A DNA stretch of 64,000 nt, from assembly GCA_003260075.1 (NCBI GenBank), contig QLIY01000353.1, positions 85,673-149,672 on the forward strand, written 5' to 3'. Below are positions 28,701 to 43,700 of the stretch, piece by piece (position 1 is the stretch's first letter; the number at the start of each line of letters is the position of its first letter). This DNA is from Phallusia mammillata (Eukaryota; Chordata; Ascidiacea; Phlebobranchia; Ascidiidae). The position numbers were made by a program, and so were the translations under genes. Under the pieces are notes generated by a model. The model did not search any database. It saw only the letters and a list, made by a program, of their open reading frames with translations, and was not told the DNA's origin.

Positions 28701-31700
28701 GTTAACAGAGCCCAGAGCAGCTGCGTAGTATTCGCTTACCAACAGGCGATCACGCAAAGAATAGAAACCACTGTCAAAGCGTTTTCGNAACAACAAAATT
28801 CGCCGGCCAACCATTGTGTTCGATGGCGCTGCAATCTGACACTAACCTATCGAGATCGGCGCTGTTGCTAGCCACCACTCGTTAACAGAGCCCAGAGCAG
28901 CTGCGTTGTATTCGCTTACCAACAGGCGATCACGCAAAGAATAGAAACCACTGTCAAAGCGTTTTCACGCCATTATAAACTTCCGGCACCAAACGGGCGC
29001 CGTAAAAGCCTGGGTTGTTTCAACAGGTACGCTGTCACAACATCTGCTCAAACAATAGCGCGTAGGTAAGCGTTCATTCACTTTTCAGGACGGCATCGTT
29101 TAAAGAATCGCAATACTTTCCCGGGCAACCGGTGTTTTCCCGCGAAAGACTCTATTGCCTAAACCTAAACTACTCTTTTTACGTAAGCACAAGTTATACT
29201 TCTTTTAGGATGAACAAATTTCTGTTTGTTCAACTGACATAGTAAAATAAGCTTTTCTATCACTCTATTTTTCATGATCATAGTCTGAAGGATATCATTC
29301 TCCACTACATTTCTCGTCAAGAAAACTTTACACTGACCTGTTGCTTTTACACCAAGACACACACCAAGCTATACCATCAAATCCCTATTAGAGCGCTCGA
29401 ACAAATCCCGAAGCAACACAGACGCACTAAGCTGAACCTGTAACCTCTCACAATACTATACTGGCTTAACGTTTTCTGGCTCGTTTCATAACAATGGAAT
29501 AATAGCGGTTCGACAACTGCGACTTCGCGCGACGTGATTTGGTGGGCTGCCGGGCAATGAACGACGTGTGATCACGTGACCAGGCGAAATTGGGCCGAAG
29601 AAAGTTGGTCGCGGATGAGCGGGCCTTTGACGCGATTAGTGGGCCAAGACGCAGCGCAAACAGCCGACGCGAATTTGCGAGCAAATCGCGAAAGTTTTGA
29701 TTGACTCGCGAAACAGGGATCGCGGCCATCCATCTTTGTGAGTCGCCGCGTTGCTATCCTTCGAACGTGATGCCAACAAAGCATCGGGACTTGCACAATT
29801 CGCATTTGCCAGCTCGAGCAGGTGCTATCGAGTGGTGGGGTGTTTATGCAAACACGTTGTGGCGTGCTCCGTCGCAAATCGACTGAAGTTTAGTCACCTA
29901 ATCGCTTAGGCAAACGACAACGTGCAAGGTTTCTCGATTGATCAGGCTGTTAAATCTGCGCTAAAAGAAATATCTGTGGTGTGTCAGCGTGCATCACCGT
30001 ACTGACCGATCAAACTACCACCTAACGTCAAATAGGATTTTCTGAAATGTCAAGTCACACGGCAATGGCTATGTTGATACTTATAGATAGTACTGTCTGC
30101 GCAAAAGCCACATGATAACATCAGCGCTGTAAAGAAATCATTACGACTGCGGCCACCTATCGCTTAAATCACGATTGGAATCTGTCTGGAAACAGCGTCA
30201 ACCCAATTGCGTAACGCACTGACTAAAAATTGAAGCCGTGCAAAGATTACCATCTCAGCGTTTGATGAAGTCAAATGTGAGCTGCAACAGGGCCATTGTT
30301 TGGTTTGTTTATGAGGTGACGACGAATCTGCTTCACATTTCTGTCAATGACGTGTCCGTGCCGTACCTATTTGTTACCAGTAACTTGGCCTTGAACCATG
30401 TAACAAATTGCCGACTGTTATCGTCCGGGCACGCGCGCATTCGTCAACATAAAAGTGACCCGCAGGTAAACACACGCTGCACTTTCCTGCCAGCATTCAG
30501 TGTAGAGGAAGACATCGATCTTGCTGGGTTCAACCGGCGGAAGCTCATGTGACCGACCTTAACCGGGACAAATTAAATGCCCGACGCATACGAAGCGGTC
30601 ATCCGATGATCGACGACCGTACCGCATTAAGATCAAACGTAAGGCGACCCGAGAAAAATGTTCAAAATGCGGTTTGAGGGCATTGAAAAGGTTATCTATA
30701 TAGATGCCTCCGATTTCTATCAGTAATGACACGAAAAAGTGGGATCCTGCTGCAATTGAAATGCAGCTGAAATATTTATGTTTACTAACACAATTCTTTG
30801 GAAACGATCCTTAACGCTATTTTATTTGAGTATTTTTTGACACAAGAATAAGTACTGATTGAAAATCCCTAATTAGCATTCGTGTTGTGGCAACCGACAA
30901 GACATGAAACCTTCCACACCCACAGAAAACACGTTAAGTTGATTTCCAAGGGTGTCATCACCAAATGCTCGACGACTTTTGAGGGCGGAAGAGGGAACAA
31001 GAGACAGTGCTGGAGTTGGTTTGAAGGACATTTTGGAACACTTGTGCACATGACCAAAGTCACAGACGTTGGTCGAATTGGCCTAAGCGTTTAATGCGGT
31101 CTAATGTCACTAATGGAGTTCAATTTTCAGGTGTCACCTCAACGTTTTATCGTGAGCAAGTATTCCCGCTGTTGCGAGGCAAAATAAACATCCAGGGTCA
31201 AGGTGGTTACGTTGCTTTGATCGCAAACTCGATTTGGACAAATTGCCCGCTTATACCCAAGCGTCCCGTAATTTCCACTCTAATTTTTGTCGGATGAAAG
31301 CGTGACATCGAGGTGCCACCGTCGCTGCTCGTCAGTCGCAATCATGCGTCAGTATAAAGAAGGTGTACAGAGCATGGATACACGTTAAGTGTCTGTGGGG
31401 GCTGCGACGCTGTTTATGTTCAACACCATTCTATACCGGGAAACCACCACACCTCAGCATATTAGTCTAATACAGTGTTAGATGCTTTAGTGCCATTTCT
31501 GCAAGTAATATCGTTTGGAATGCAATTCAACCCATAGTAGGCGACTAAATATTTATCAACGACCTGATTTCACACATTCCTAGTTTGTTTGTATTTTCCT
31601 TGATCGGATTTCCTCTCATTCCCAATTCACTAACGCTAACTTCGCATCTGACACATTAATTAGGAAACACAATGCCAACAGTGCAGACCTCATAAATATT

Positions 31701-34700
31701 TATCAAAGCCACACACGGTGAGCTAATATATTATATCAAAGAACGGTTCGACCTTTGAAACACGCCCCCCGACTTTCATTTCCACCAGGTAAATAAAATG
31801 TTATGGCTGCCGCGACCAATTTTGACATGTCGTCGTGAAAATGACAAGTTTGCGCGTTTAATTTGTCCCTTTGGCTCATGGTTCACACCTGCGACAACAA
31901 TGGACATGAAAGCAATTGTGGCAACCTATCAATTTTGCCTCATTACTCTCTATTGCCTGTCCGATTGAAACATTCCAACTTAACTAGAACTTACACAAAA
32001 AAGACTAGAGTCCAAAAAGGGAACATGAAGTCATCGCAGAACGCTGTAGCGATAACTGTCGCCTTTGCATATTATTTCAAGTTGCATTGCATCAGCAGCA
32101 AACAATGCGAGTTGTGAGCGTAGCTATGTGAGCTTTGCTGCCGCATGTGGAGGTACGTGACAGCTCATAATGCGTTACCTGCAAACCGCTCACTTTAATG
32201 CGAAAATCGTGTGGCGGCAGTATCATTTCGAGGAAGGGAATAGTTCCGCCCATTTTCCGATCACTTTCGTGGTTTTCTGGCTCGCATTGACGGTAATCCT
32301 TCAATACGCCAGTCAAATCCAAGTCGTTGCTTTGACGCATGACAGCATCATCGCATCAAGTGGCTCGTTTGAGTTCCAGTAACAGCCTCGAATGTATTAT
32401 ATATGCGTGGGCATTATCGCTCCACCGTAATGAACGTCTCAAGTGCTTGTTGGCACGCGACAATCTATACCTGTGCCATGAAAAATTAATTCGGATATAA
32501 TTTCATTGCATGGAGTGGATTAAATTAGGCGACACTTGAGGAAAGTATAACAAGGTGGATGTATGGCGGGTGGATCGACAAATAAGTCGATGTTTTACTC
32601 ACTGAGTTGATTGTGCTATAATTTTACATAAATTTCATACGGGTTTGTGGAAGAGTTTGATGAAAAATCGTTTCGCGGAGAGAAAGGTCGTAGAACCAGC
32701 GCTTTCCCCCTTTCAATGCGGTTAAGGAAGCCAAATCCAGCGAGCTTAATGAGAATTTAATGAACGAAACGGTGGAAACAAGCGATTACATCTCAAACGT
32801 TTAGTGAAATGTTACAGATATGCTCATGTGGGGTCATCTACAGCACGCTTAAAATATTAGCGTCTCCTATGTAAGTAAATGTATACAGGCATCACATAAA
32901 GCGTGCTTTGTTCGGAACGGGACCAGGCCGGACGGGTACCCTTGTTAAGGGATTAGGTTTAACAGAAGATCGGGCAAATGAGATAATTCCTGTTCTGGCC
33001 ATTCATCACAATCCAGACGCGAAAAAGGCGTCTCCAACTGCAGCACGTTATGTGATACGGTGACAACCAACCCAGGCAAGTTTAATGCTGTTAAACAGTT
33101 CGAATTTACCGGTGTTGCACGCAAGAAAACTTTAATACGGAGTGAAGGCATGTTCATAAAGTGCGCCATTCCGATAAAACTTTAAACCGAGTATTCGGGC
33201 CCTGAACGATTGCTTTATGACATCACAAACCACGGTGGTTATGTTTTTACCAAAAAGTGGAAGACCGTCGTTACTTTGTACCAGGACCTAGGGCAGATGT
33301 ATGGCGGAAAAATCCTTTGAAGATTTTTATATACACCCACCGAATATTGGCTCTCGATTTAAGACCTTTTATTGAAAGGGAAAATGTAAATGTTTTCAAA
33401 TAAAGGGCTATAAAAACGATATTTTTAAGAGGAAATTCAATGCTTGTTTAATAACTATGCTGTGTCACAGTTAATTTTTAGTACTGAACAAATTCCAGAA
33501 CCTTCTTATAAGTTACAAGTGTAAGTTTTGGCTAGGAATTGACCTCCAAAAATAACAAACAAAAATTGCGATAGATCGCGGTAGTAGGAACAGAAAATAA
33601 CTGAATCCGGTTTGACGAACACAACCAAGGCATTGTAATGACCGGCAATCTTAGAATTATCGTGCTGTAAGTCGTGATTAATGGGATAAACGGCGCTTTG
33701 AAGTGACAAACCCGTCAAAGCAGCGATAAGTTTCCATTTAACCAAGCAGGAAAGATGACCGGCCGTAATCCACTAATTTTTGAAAAGTTGCGTGGTTTTA
33801 ACAGGAAGACAGTCGGAAGTAAATCTGCACATACATGAAAAAGCTCTGGGAAGTAAAAATCGACGCCCAGAGAGATATTTATGTATTGTAGCATTTCTGT
33901 TTGAAAACATTGTCTGTGTTGATTGCACGTTGACAAAGAGAATTGCGTCAGTGGAATGATACAAAGGACTTACGACTGTACAGCAGCGCTTTCAGCATTA
34001 AAATAACCTTGACATTTACTTTGTCATAAAATGGTTGAACGTCAACTAGGTCAAGGCGCTGAAAAGTAAATGTGCAGCAGTCAGGTGATATATTATCGTT
34101 ACCTTTTCGTGCGAATAAAAACCAAAGAAAACATCGGCTTTGGGCTGATCATGTCAATGAACTCTAGACGAGGCCGTTAAACGGTTGACACAAACGCGTT
34201 TGTTTTTGCAGTCTTTGCAATTCGCGACAATTCACAACGATCAATGGTCACAATCTTTGGGCGCGTTACACAAATCGCACGAGTCGTTGTGAGAGTTGCG
34301 CCACGAAATTTACGTGGCCACGGGAAATCGTAAAATTGGGTTAATGATTAGGTCTCGGCTATTTTGGCAGTCTGAAACCGTGGAGACGTGCTGTTTTGAC
34401 AAAGTCCGACGTAAGGGATTTATTACGGCACAGGTATAAAAATCTGTGAATCTGTGACGTAAATCCAGAGGAGAGGAATTTAGGCCCAAACATCGGTTAC
34501 TTTCCCCCCATTTAATTGTCGAAGATCGATTTATGGTGAAACCGCAAATTGAATGACGTAATGAGGTGGGGTTACAAGATAGTAGGGATTATAGTCGTGA
34601 TTCTTTCTATAAACGTCATGTTTTCGTAAGTACCAGTTCCGCTACCACAAATTATGATGTCACAGATTGATTTGACTTTTAGCACTTACATTATATTCAA

Positions 34701-37700
34701 AACCAGCCAAATCTATTCACAAAAAATGCCCAAAAGAGTGAACGATGATGTAATAGTCATGCACCTGTGGTTCTCTTGTTTGTGTAAAAATTAAGCGTTT
34801 TTTTAAACGACTTTTTGCATCGAACCCATGCAACATGCACTTTAAGAGGTTCGGGCTGAAACCTGATGGCCACAATGCCAAACTTAAAATCTCCTTTTTA
34901 TGGATGTTTTTCAATTGAACCTTTTGTGTTGTTGATGTAGGATTGTAGATAAACTACACTCCAAAACAACTTTTACAATATATATTAGCTGAACAAAACA
35001 TCAAACAGTTTGTCGACAACTTGTATGGTGTTTTTTGGTAAAACAATTAGTAGGGTTATGATCTTTTGAATTGGCGATATTCACAGCTTGGGCATTATTT
35101 TCACACAAAAAAGTTCGGTTTCGGCCGAATTTTCAAAACCGTTCGGGCGGAAACCGAAACATAGGCAAATCAGCATATTCGGTCGAAATTTTTCGGTAAA
35201 CCGAAACTTCGGTGCAATAATAGTGTACTAATAACAAGTTTAAAGCTTCAAATACCAGTTAACCAAGACGCTTCAACGTGGGCATAAAACCAATTATTAA
35301 CCCAAGCGGCAAGTTATACGAAATGACTATCCTACTCCCTCTGGTGGAAACTAGTAATTACGTTCTTTGCCGCTGGGTCAGCAGGCAACTGAAGATAACA
35401 GCTCGTCCCTTGAGACTTACATTGCTTGTGCTATGTCTTAATAAAGTACCCTCACACTGGTGGTGGAAGATTGTAAAAGAAAACAGGTTTCGATTAGCGA
35501 TTATTCGAGTAAACTGTTGCGAAAGTTCCAAATCTTTAACTTCGAATACGCGTTGGTATTTTAACACTATATCTCATTTGAACACGATAAAAGTGTTTAG
35601 TATCCAAAACAAGTCAAATACCATAGAGGGACTGTGCAAAAAGCAATGACGAAAAAAATTCTGGCCCTTGGATTCAGTTTAATGGCGATTTATATCTATA
35701 GTACCGACGACAAAACTTTGTGACTATTGAAATTAGGTTTAAACAAGCTTATTAGGTTTTCCAGTCCGAAGATGGTATGCGACGATAATCAACACAGCAT
35801 TAACTCCTATCGACAACCCCAGCAGCGAACACAATGTCACTTGAAGCGACGGAGTTAGAGAAAGTATGAGCACCTGCGCCAACACAATCACATACATTAG
35901 TGTTGTTGTTGATGACACTTGACGCTTTCGCCAACGATGCTTGACTCAAGTGGGGCCGGGATTTGTATCTAACCTTAGGCCTTACCACTTCAGGGTTGTT
36001 TTGACAAGATTTCGAATTTTGTGAACAGTTTGTCTGGTACGGTGCAAGTCTGATCTTGTACATGCTGTTTATTTATCCCAACGCGCAAACAATTGAGCGA
36101 ACACAAATGTAATACTTGTGGTATACGACTGTATACTAAAACTCATGCCAAAACTTTGATACGGTTCAAAATTTTTACATCTCTTATATGTAGGTAAAAG
36201 TTTAATGGTACAAAAATAAACTAAAAAAAACATTTTAAATGACATTTCTTTCAATTAAATTACGCCAAGATAAAAGAGTCGTAGTATGCCACGCTGCACT
36301 TGACTATGTGCATTTCTGATCCTTTGTTCTGCTAACTGGTGTAGTACGAAGTACGACAGTCCCTAATTCGTCAATTTCCACATGATTACACCACAATAGC
36401 GATTCCCACATAAGTATGGATATCGTCAATAAATTTAACCAAAACGTGAGATTTCCGTCGACGTGTCAGGCAGCAAACACGGGCGCCGTGAATGTTTGTC
36501 AAAGTCGAGCATAAATGTATACAACGTATTGTCCTTGGATGATGAACCACCCGAAACATGACAAGCTTAACGATTGCCCGGATATCATGTTTGCCGGGGT
36601 TTTGTGTGTCCGACCACCCGATGAAATGCAGACGAACTTAAGTTCCGACAACCTTTGACGGGATTAAATAACAAACGTTAAGAGAAGAAGTTGAATTTGG
36701 CTTTGGTTATTTACATACCATTCTATCCTTTGTTAATTTATTGAAACTACCAAGGTGAGCAATGACGTCGCGTTCAAACGAAACCTGACGGTTGAGGAAA
36801 GACGCGAAATTGCTGTTACGGATTCTATTATGGGAACGTCAAGCCTGTTATTTATGTCCCGGGCAGACAATAGGGCAACTAAGATTCCCACGAACAACCC
36901 ACAGATATGTATCCGTGTTGTTGTGTGACATTCACAACACACAATACGCAAATTCGACATATACTGAAGGTTTCACACTGCCTTCTAAAAATTCTGAAAA
37001 ACATTACGTCATGACGTATCAAAGCACTTTTGCCAAGCAAAGAGTTTTGTATTGTTCCGACTTGTTTTTCAACTTAGCTAAAGCGGGGGTTGCGTGTTTA
37101 AAGACGTCGCCACATAATCAGCCACAGATTTGAGTTCAAATACAGATTCTCGGAGATTTTTAACACATAAAACAGGATACACGCACACATCAAACCATTA
37201 AAGATCAGGAAAAATCTTTGCCCTTTAGATCAAAATACAACCTGTCAGTCATACGATCACCGCGCGCTATTTATCCGACACACAATCCCTTTCCGACACA
37301 TGACTGAACTTGATGATCTTAAACTGTAAGATAGAATCGAAAGACTAAGTTGCCACACACATAAACTGGCAGCGGTGGGTTTGAAATCAATCCAGACCAC
37401 TTCAAGGATAAACTGACACACAATTTTGATCTGCAACCGCCGGTGGTCGGGTAAGTTTTTACAAACGACAATTCGGAAACATTACCACTTTTTTTATTAG
37501 TGGGAAAAAAAGACAACTGGAAATATACACGCAAATGTGCTTTGCGTTTTCCAACTACCGTCAATCCTCAACTGACTGCCCCTTTCAACATTTCACAAAA
37601 CAAGACATTACTTATGAAATAGAGTGCAGCTATTTCTAACGCCTAAATCATCAACTGATGGTTACATTACATGGTTTAACAGCAAAGGCATAGTCGTCTT

Positions 37701-40700
37701 TACAAATATGTCGGACAACAAACAGCTTTCATTAGTCAACATAACTGACAGAAATCGCTGCGGCCGAATCGCGATTTTTTTTGCTGTGCTGTGGTTTCGG
37801 CCCTCGGAATCCCCTTTCCGCGCTCCTTGTAATTGCAAAGCAAATTTGCTCGACTGGCCTTCGTCTTTCAAGTGAGAACAACAAAGCGACCAATAAGTGA
37901 CTTATTAGGCGAGCTGAAGACACACGTGATTTTTGTTCGTTCAGTTCTGCTGCGATAGAAAATAATTTGATTTGCTCGAGTCAATATCGTGCCAGTCAAA
38001 GTTTCTTTAATGTCCTATACGCAAGACTTTGCCACAGCGAATGTTTTTGTTGACATGATTGAACATGATTGAATTGCAATAGATACTTGACAGTTGACAC
38101 ATGCAATGTTGTGCCTATAATGCAAGTGGGTGTTGTGAGGTGGTCTCAGCATGAACGGTATTGTAGACGTTTGATTCTTTGTCATTCTGGCAGGCATCCT
38201 CGGCATAAAATACAGAAGCTTTCCGTGTACAAGCATTGTAATTACAGATTCCCTTAAATATATTGTGCAAAATAGGTGCACTTGGTCGCCAAGATGACGT
38301 TTTTCTCAAACAAAAGTTAGGGTACATAGGCCGAAACCCAAATAAGTCTACTTTTAATGCCAGTGTTAGCTGAAGGTGGAGTATTGCTGCACTGTGTATT
38401 TAACTGGGTGGTGTATGTTAATTTCCCTGTTATTACGGCGAAGCTGCTGCGTCAAGGCAGCGGAGGCAAACCCCTTGTCGAACACAGCCATTGCCCAAAT
38501 TGCCAAATACCATCTTCAAAGAGGTAATGTGTATTTTTGTGGTTGTACAACTCCGGCAAGGAGCAGAATTAAATAAACGCGTTATGTATACGAAAGCAGT
38601 CGACAGCAAAAGTGATGTAGGTTTTAAAGTGCAAATCGGTAAGGGGGGGGGGGGAGTTCGCAGAATTAAATAAACGCGTTATGTATACGAGAGCAGTCGA
38701 CAGCAAAAGTGATGTAGGTTTTAAAGTGCAAATCGGTAACACCACCAAGAGCACCACAAAAATACAAAACAAAGATAAGCTATTCTCCAGTAAACGACAT
38801 TTTGGTCAACATTGTACGAAGAAAAACCAGTGTGTGCGGCCCCCCTCAATCTTATGCAATCTTTAAAAAGTATGAAAAACGTTTAAAGCTTCGTAGACAT
38901 CAAAATAATCTCATGACTGGGTGGAATGCAAGAAAAGTTTGTTTTTCGTAAAGTTCCGAAAACACGTAGTATTTGATTAGCCACGAGTGTTTGCACTTGT
39001 AGCACAATAGCAGAATCGAACAGACATATTCATGTCATCGAACAAGCACATTGAATACCACTGGAACAAAAAACGCTGGTAAACAATTTTATCAACGCTG
39101 ACAGGGAGCGCGGCCTTCGTGAATCTATTTTGATCGTAATTGACAGGTGCGCAAACAGGCAAAGGAAAGGTTTTGGCGAGCGCAGAGGTGCGGACCGCGA
39201 ATCCCCGGGTGAAGTTTTAAGATTGATCGTCGCACAGATGTATGGATATGAAATTGATGGTTGAAGCAGGAATAACATTCCTATTATTTTCTGGGGTTCC
39301 GGACGACCACAAGTCAGCGACGTTTGCAAATCGGCCGCCTTTATATGTATTATTTCTTCATATTTGCATTTAACATGATATATTGATAGTTTGTCGTCTT
39401 ATGGAAACGACTGTTTAAGTTTTTAGGGCGTGAGCACAAGGCGGTATTTTTTTCACTTCTGCTTTAAAATACACACTCTTACAGAAACAATTTCATAAAT
39501 TCAGCAGAATCATTATTTATTCTCGAAGTTACTTAAAGCGAATTAGAGCTAAATGTTAATGCTGCTCACGATGCCCGCCACTGGGGTGTGTCGCAGAGCT
39601 CGAAAACAAGAAATTTGGCACACAAAGGCGTTACCATGACAACCCGATTTCGGCAGACAAGAGCAAACAGCGATCGGCAAGAAAGCGACTGTGTTTGTCC
39701 GATAGTGAGACGCACGGCGACAAACATTGTTTTTCGATTTTTTTCTGGTTTGTTCGCGCAAACTGCAAGTACCAGTCGCAGATAGATTTAAGGCCGGTAA
39801 TTTCACAATGCAGCGAGCGGGCCTCGTAAAAAACTGTGCAAAAAAGTGCGCGATATATCAGTCAGGTTTATGGTGTACTGGTGAATAAACATTGCCTTAC
39901 GCGGGGCGGGGAACGGTCTGCGGTTCTTTTCAAAGCCTGGCCTTATCGTTGCGACCGTTCCAATTATTAACACTCAACATCAACCTCGCGCGGCTGCGTC
40001 CACACACACGTGACCATTGTTCCACCAACCGAGTTGGCCGACTCTGCACCATGGTATTGCTCCATATGTAAACATGGCAGCATATAGTTAACACATGGGT
40101 TAATGGCTTTAAAGAAGCAAGCGACAGAAAGGAAACCCATATCAATCAACACTTTTGACTCTGTATTAAATTTGGTCGATTTCGTTTTAACTCCAGACCG
40201 CTTTATTAACTTGATCAAGGCCCGAGTGCCCTTGGAGACACCAACGTCGGCACTCGCCTGCTTTTAGTCGCAGCCGCAGGCATTACTCACAGGCCACGCA
40301 GTGTCTAAATCTGTCAGTTTGCAGGAGAGACTTGGAAAATCGACTCACCTCCAGGGATGAAGGGCGAATCCGGGGCAGCGGTCTCCACACCACAGACACT
40401 GTTTGCCGATCACGAATGCACTCAGCGTTTCGAACTGAATAACAGAAAACAAGAGGTATCATTCAATACATAGACTCGTACCACCTAATGATTAAACTTA
40501 GATCACGAGCGGGATTTCTGATTTGTATACATTTGGATACCAAAATAGACTTGTTTATACCCCGTGACTTGTTTCTTCTTTGATTATACACACAGATACA
40601 GTTTGTACACAATTTAGCCATTCAGAATAAGAATTAATAACTACTTAAAGTCAAACCGGAAGGTCATGCAACGGTTGCTCGTCAAAGGACAACATTTGCT

Positions 40701-43700
40701 GTAATCTCAAGACAAAGGCACATACGGCGGAAAGACATTATGTGTGATGGTCTGTCACATACAGACGCACGCAGGTCGTAATTACTATTCGAGATTGGTA
40801 CACAACGCAGCAAATCACTTGCACTATTGTCATTGAGGTCGCGGTGAAGCACAAGACGCAAAAAGATGTTTTACGACCGCCGAAGCGTACATAATGAGCC
40901 GTGCGCGCATTTGACCTTGTCTTTAACCGAGGCAAACTTGTGAAACATGATCGTAGATTATTGTATGTGATACAGGTCGGTCTGCCAAGTATCTGAAGTT
41001 TAACTTTAGTTACACTTTTAAAAACATGTTTTCGTGAGTTTCAGCACAATAGATCAAATCTTGATGTGTGCGTCAACGGTAAAATGTGAAATCTTGATAC
41101 CCTCGAATTAAATAAGCGTCAATTATATCTTAGGTGGTGTGACGGCGTTTGTTATGAAGTCTTTTTCTGCAATGAGAAATGCAATCGTACACCAAACTAG
41201 AGCAGAATGAATCATTCACCATAGCGCTATTCAGAGTTGGTTGAACTCTCGGCTAGAGTACATCGAATCGTGCGCATAAACGCCTTTCGACGTTGGGAAA
41301 AGGGGCATTGATAATTTTGGTCCGAAAAATAAGGGCAACCAAACCAAGTGTGGGTCGATTCAAAGAGGTTTTTGTTTGCAACCCATATGCTTAGGCATTA
41401 TGGAATTTTAATATTTAGAACATTCCTCTAATGGACCACCTATAACAGTCAAGATTCTTTAAATATCTCTCGAGATGAAATAAAATTCTGTCCACATATG
41501 ATAAAAGATATGTAGAACACGACCAAGCAATAAACGTTGAGATATTTTGAAACCATAAAACGTAAATACCACTCCCTCCCTTCTTTTTGACGTTGGAACT
41601 TTGAAGAGCGTTTGTTGCCGTTGAAAGTTAAAACAGGCGGTGGTCTAGAACAGGGGTCGGCAACCTTTTTTGCACTGCGGACCGTTTTTGAAAGTGAAAT
41701 TTTATCGGGACCGGTCTTCAAAAAACTACAAATATTTACCAATAAAAACGCTTAAATTAGTTTATCATCTCCGGGATACATAGGCAAAATGTTTTAAAGC
41801 ATTTAACCTGAAAAATTATACGGACCGGTAACGAACTCCTTGCGGACCGGTACCGGGCCGCAGACCGGCGGTTGCCGACCACTGGTCTAGAAGCCAGTTA
41901 CGACGAATACCAGCTCGGAAGACTTTTGCTTGATGCACAACACAACTCGTGTTTGTAGCTACGCGACTCGTCAACTCTGACTGACAGTTAAGCATCGTAT
42001 TTATGCGCGGGCGTCGACTTTCTCCCAGAGATATTTGCAGGATTAAAGGCCGAGCTATGCCGCCGCGCAAGGTCTTTACCAGGACGTGTCGGAGTCAATT
42101 GCAAGGGCAAGCCGGGATATGAACACAAACACTGGGTGATTAGTTCTTGGGCCGTTACGAGACCGAAATCTCTCCACTCCAAGTAGGTCAGTTGACGCGA
42201 GAAGCAGATCAGGTCGAATTTCAATTCTCCTGGGCGAGAGTCATAGAACCAAAAACTTAATCTAGTCTACTCCAGGAGTATACGATTCTCTATGTGCCCC
42301 GGTTTGCACGTTTTAATTTCATGGCACGTAGGATCTTACCTAACTAAATTAGGGAAACGCATGCTAAATTAGGGAAACGCATGCGAATAGTGAAGTTTAG
42401 TTGGTGCTCTTACAGTTCTCTGTTTAAAATCCTAGTTTTTTTCGCAATACGATGAAGTTTTGTTTTGTACATCGGGTGTGAAATGTAAACAACTGTTTGT
42501 GCAGCAAATCTATAAAACAACACTTATCCTTGCACAATTCATTAGGTACATATACGCTATGGTATAAAATGTAGCACAAGCAAGTAAATATTGATCTCTT
42601 TGCAGTTTATGTGCAACATCGCATATTCTCAAGAATTTACTATTTGGCGCATTGGCACTCACAAACTACTTGTTCCATATGCCAGGCGAAGCATGTTAGT
42701 CAAGTCAAATGTCAACACAAAGGAGTCGCTGCAGTGATTTGTCACTGTTCAGTGCAACGTCAATCAACCAAACGACACAGGCTGCCACTCGATTATGTCA
42801 TAATTGGAGATTATACTTTGTCTGCCGATTTCGGTAGTTGGACCCGGTGCCTGATAAGCCAGACTCCGTGACGCGAAGTGTAGGAATCAGACACTATTAA
42901 ACGCATGCTATGATCCGATTACAACCATAATACAGAATCCCAATTCGGACTACAGAAATGACAACATGCAAAATAGGTATCGGTATACAAATTTACGTAT
43001 TTGCAATTAATTTGCTTGCGTGCAAACCGCTGTGTAAAAATAAACTATCACGCAATTAAAACGAAAAGGTAAAAACCTCTGTTGCGATTCCATGCACTTA
43101 ACGCGTATTTAAAGAGGAACATATTTCCAAAAGAAGAAACGTATACCGAAATATGTAGGCCTATTGTACAATAAATGCTTTTTTGGTGCTGCACCAAACA
43201 TCAATATGTTCATGTGGCAACCACATTTCTGAACCGAAGAGGGATTTAGTGAAACTTTAATGTGTGATGTCAAGATATAGTTAACAAATGTCGAGATGGT
43301 ATTTAAAGGAACAAGACCTTGTAATGAGTTAAGAAGCCCTGTTGCCGAATGTTTACAGATCACAATTCAATCCAGGTCCAAATCCTGCTAAACGAACAGG
43401 AGAACATGCGAAATTTATCTCATTAAGTAACTCCGGTGTGGGCAATTCATGGGAGGTAAAACCCGCGCACCAAAGATTCCTATAGTCAAGTCGACCTTAA
43501 TCGCTCGGTACCAGTGCTAATTGCCGCTTCTCCAGTAGTCTGCTCGCCATTTTTGGCACTTTCCCTGTTTAATTGGCTTATTTGCGATTACAAAGATTAA
43601 AAATGATTGAGAAACGTTTTTACTCTGCTGCTACCAAGGAAGCCAAGCCTGCATCAGGTTCTGTTTTTAAACAGCGCATAAGATGCAGGAATTGTTTATT

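Larger units (their letters stand above)
12456..40348. other. prickle intron 2 (27.9 kb), non-coding
   Basis: One intron spans this region if exon 40349-40434 is correctly joined to exon 12095-12455. I read it on both strands and found no exon, nested gene, tRNA or long open frame with recognisable motifs. The longest frame (35278-35649, plus) has no family resemblance. Identifiable landmarks are few: a duplicated 178-bp block at 28.6-29.0 kb, a MITE-like element near 35.1 kb, and an 80-bp duplication at 38.6-38.7 kb. Its length in an otherwise short-intron gene suggests regulatory content, which is an inference. Confidence 0.7.

Noticed and set aside
35278..35649. 123-codon open frame in the giant prickle intron
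   Set aside because: No recognisable domain, no splice context, and no codon bias that I can see; length is within chance for 28 kb of moderately GC-balanced DNA.
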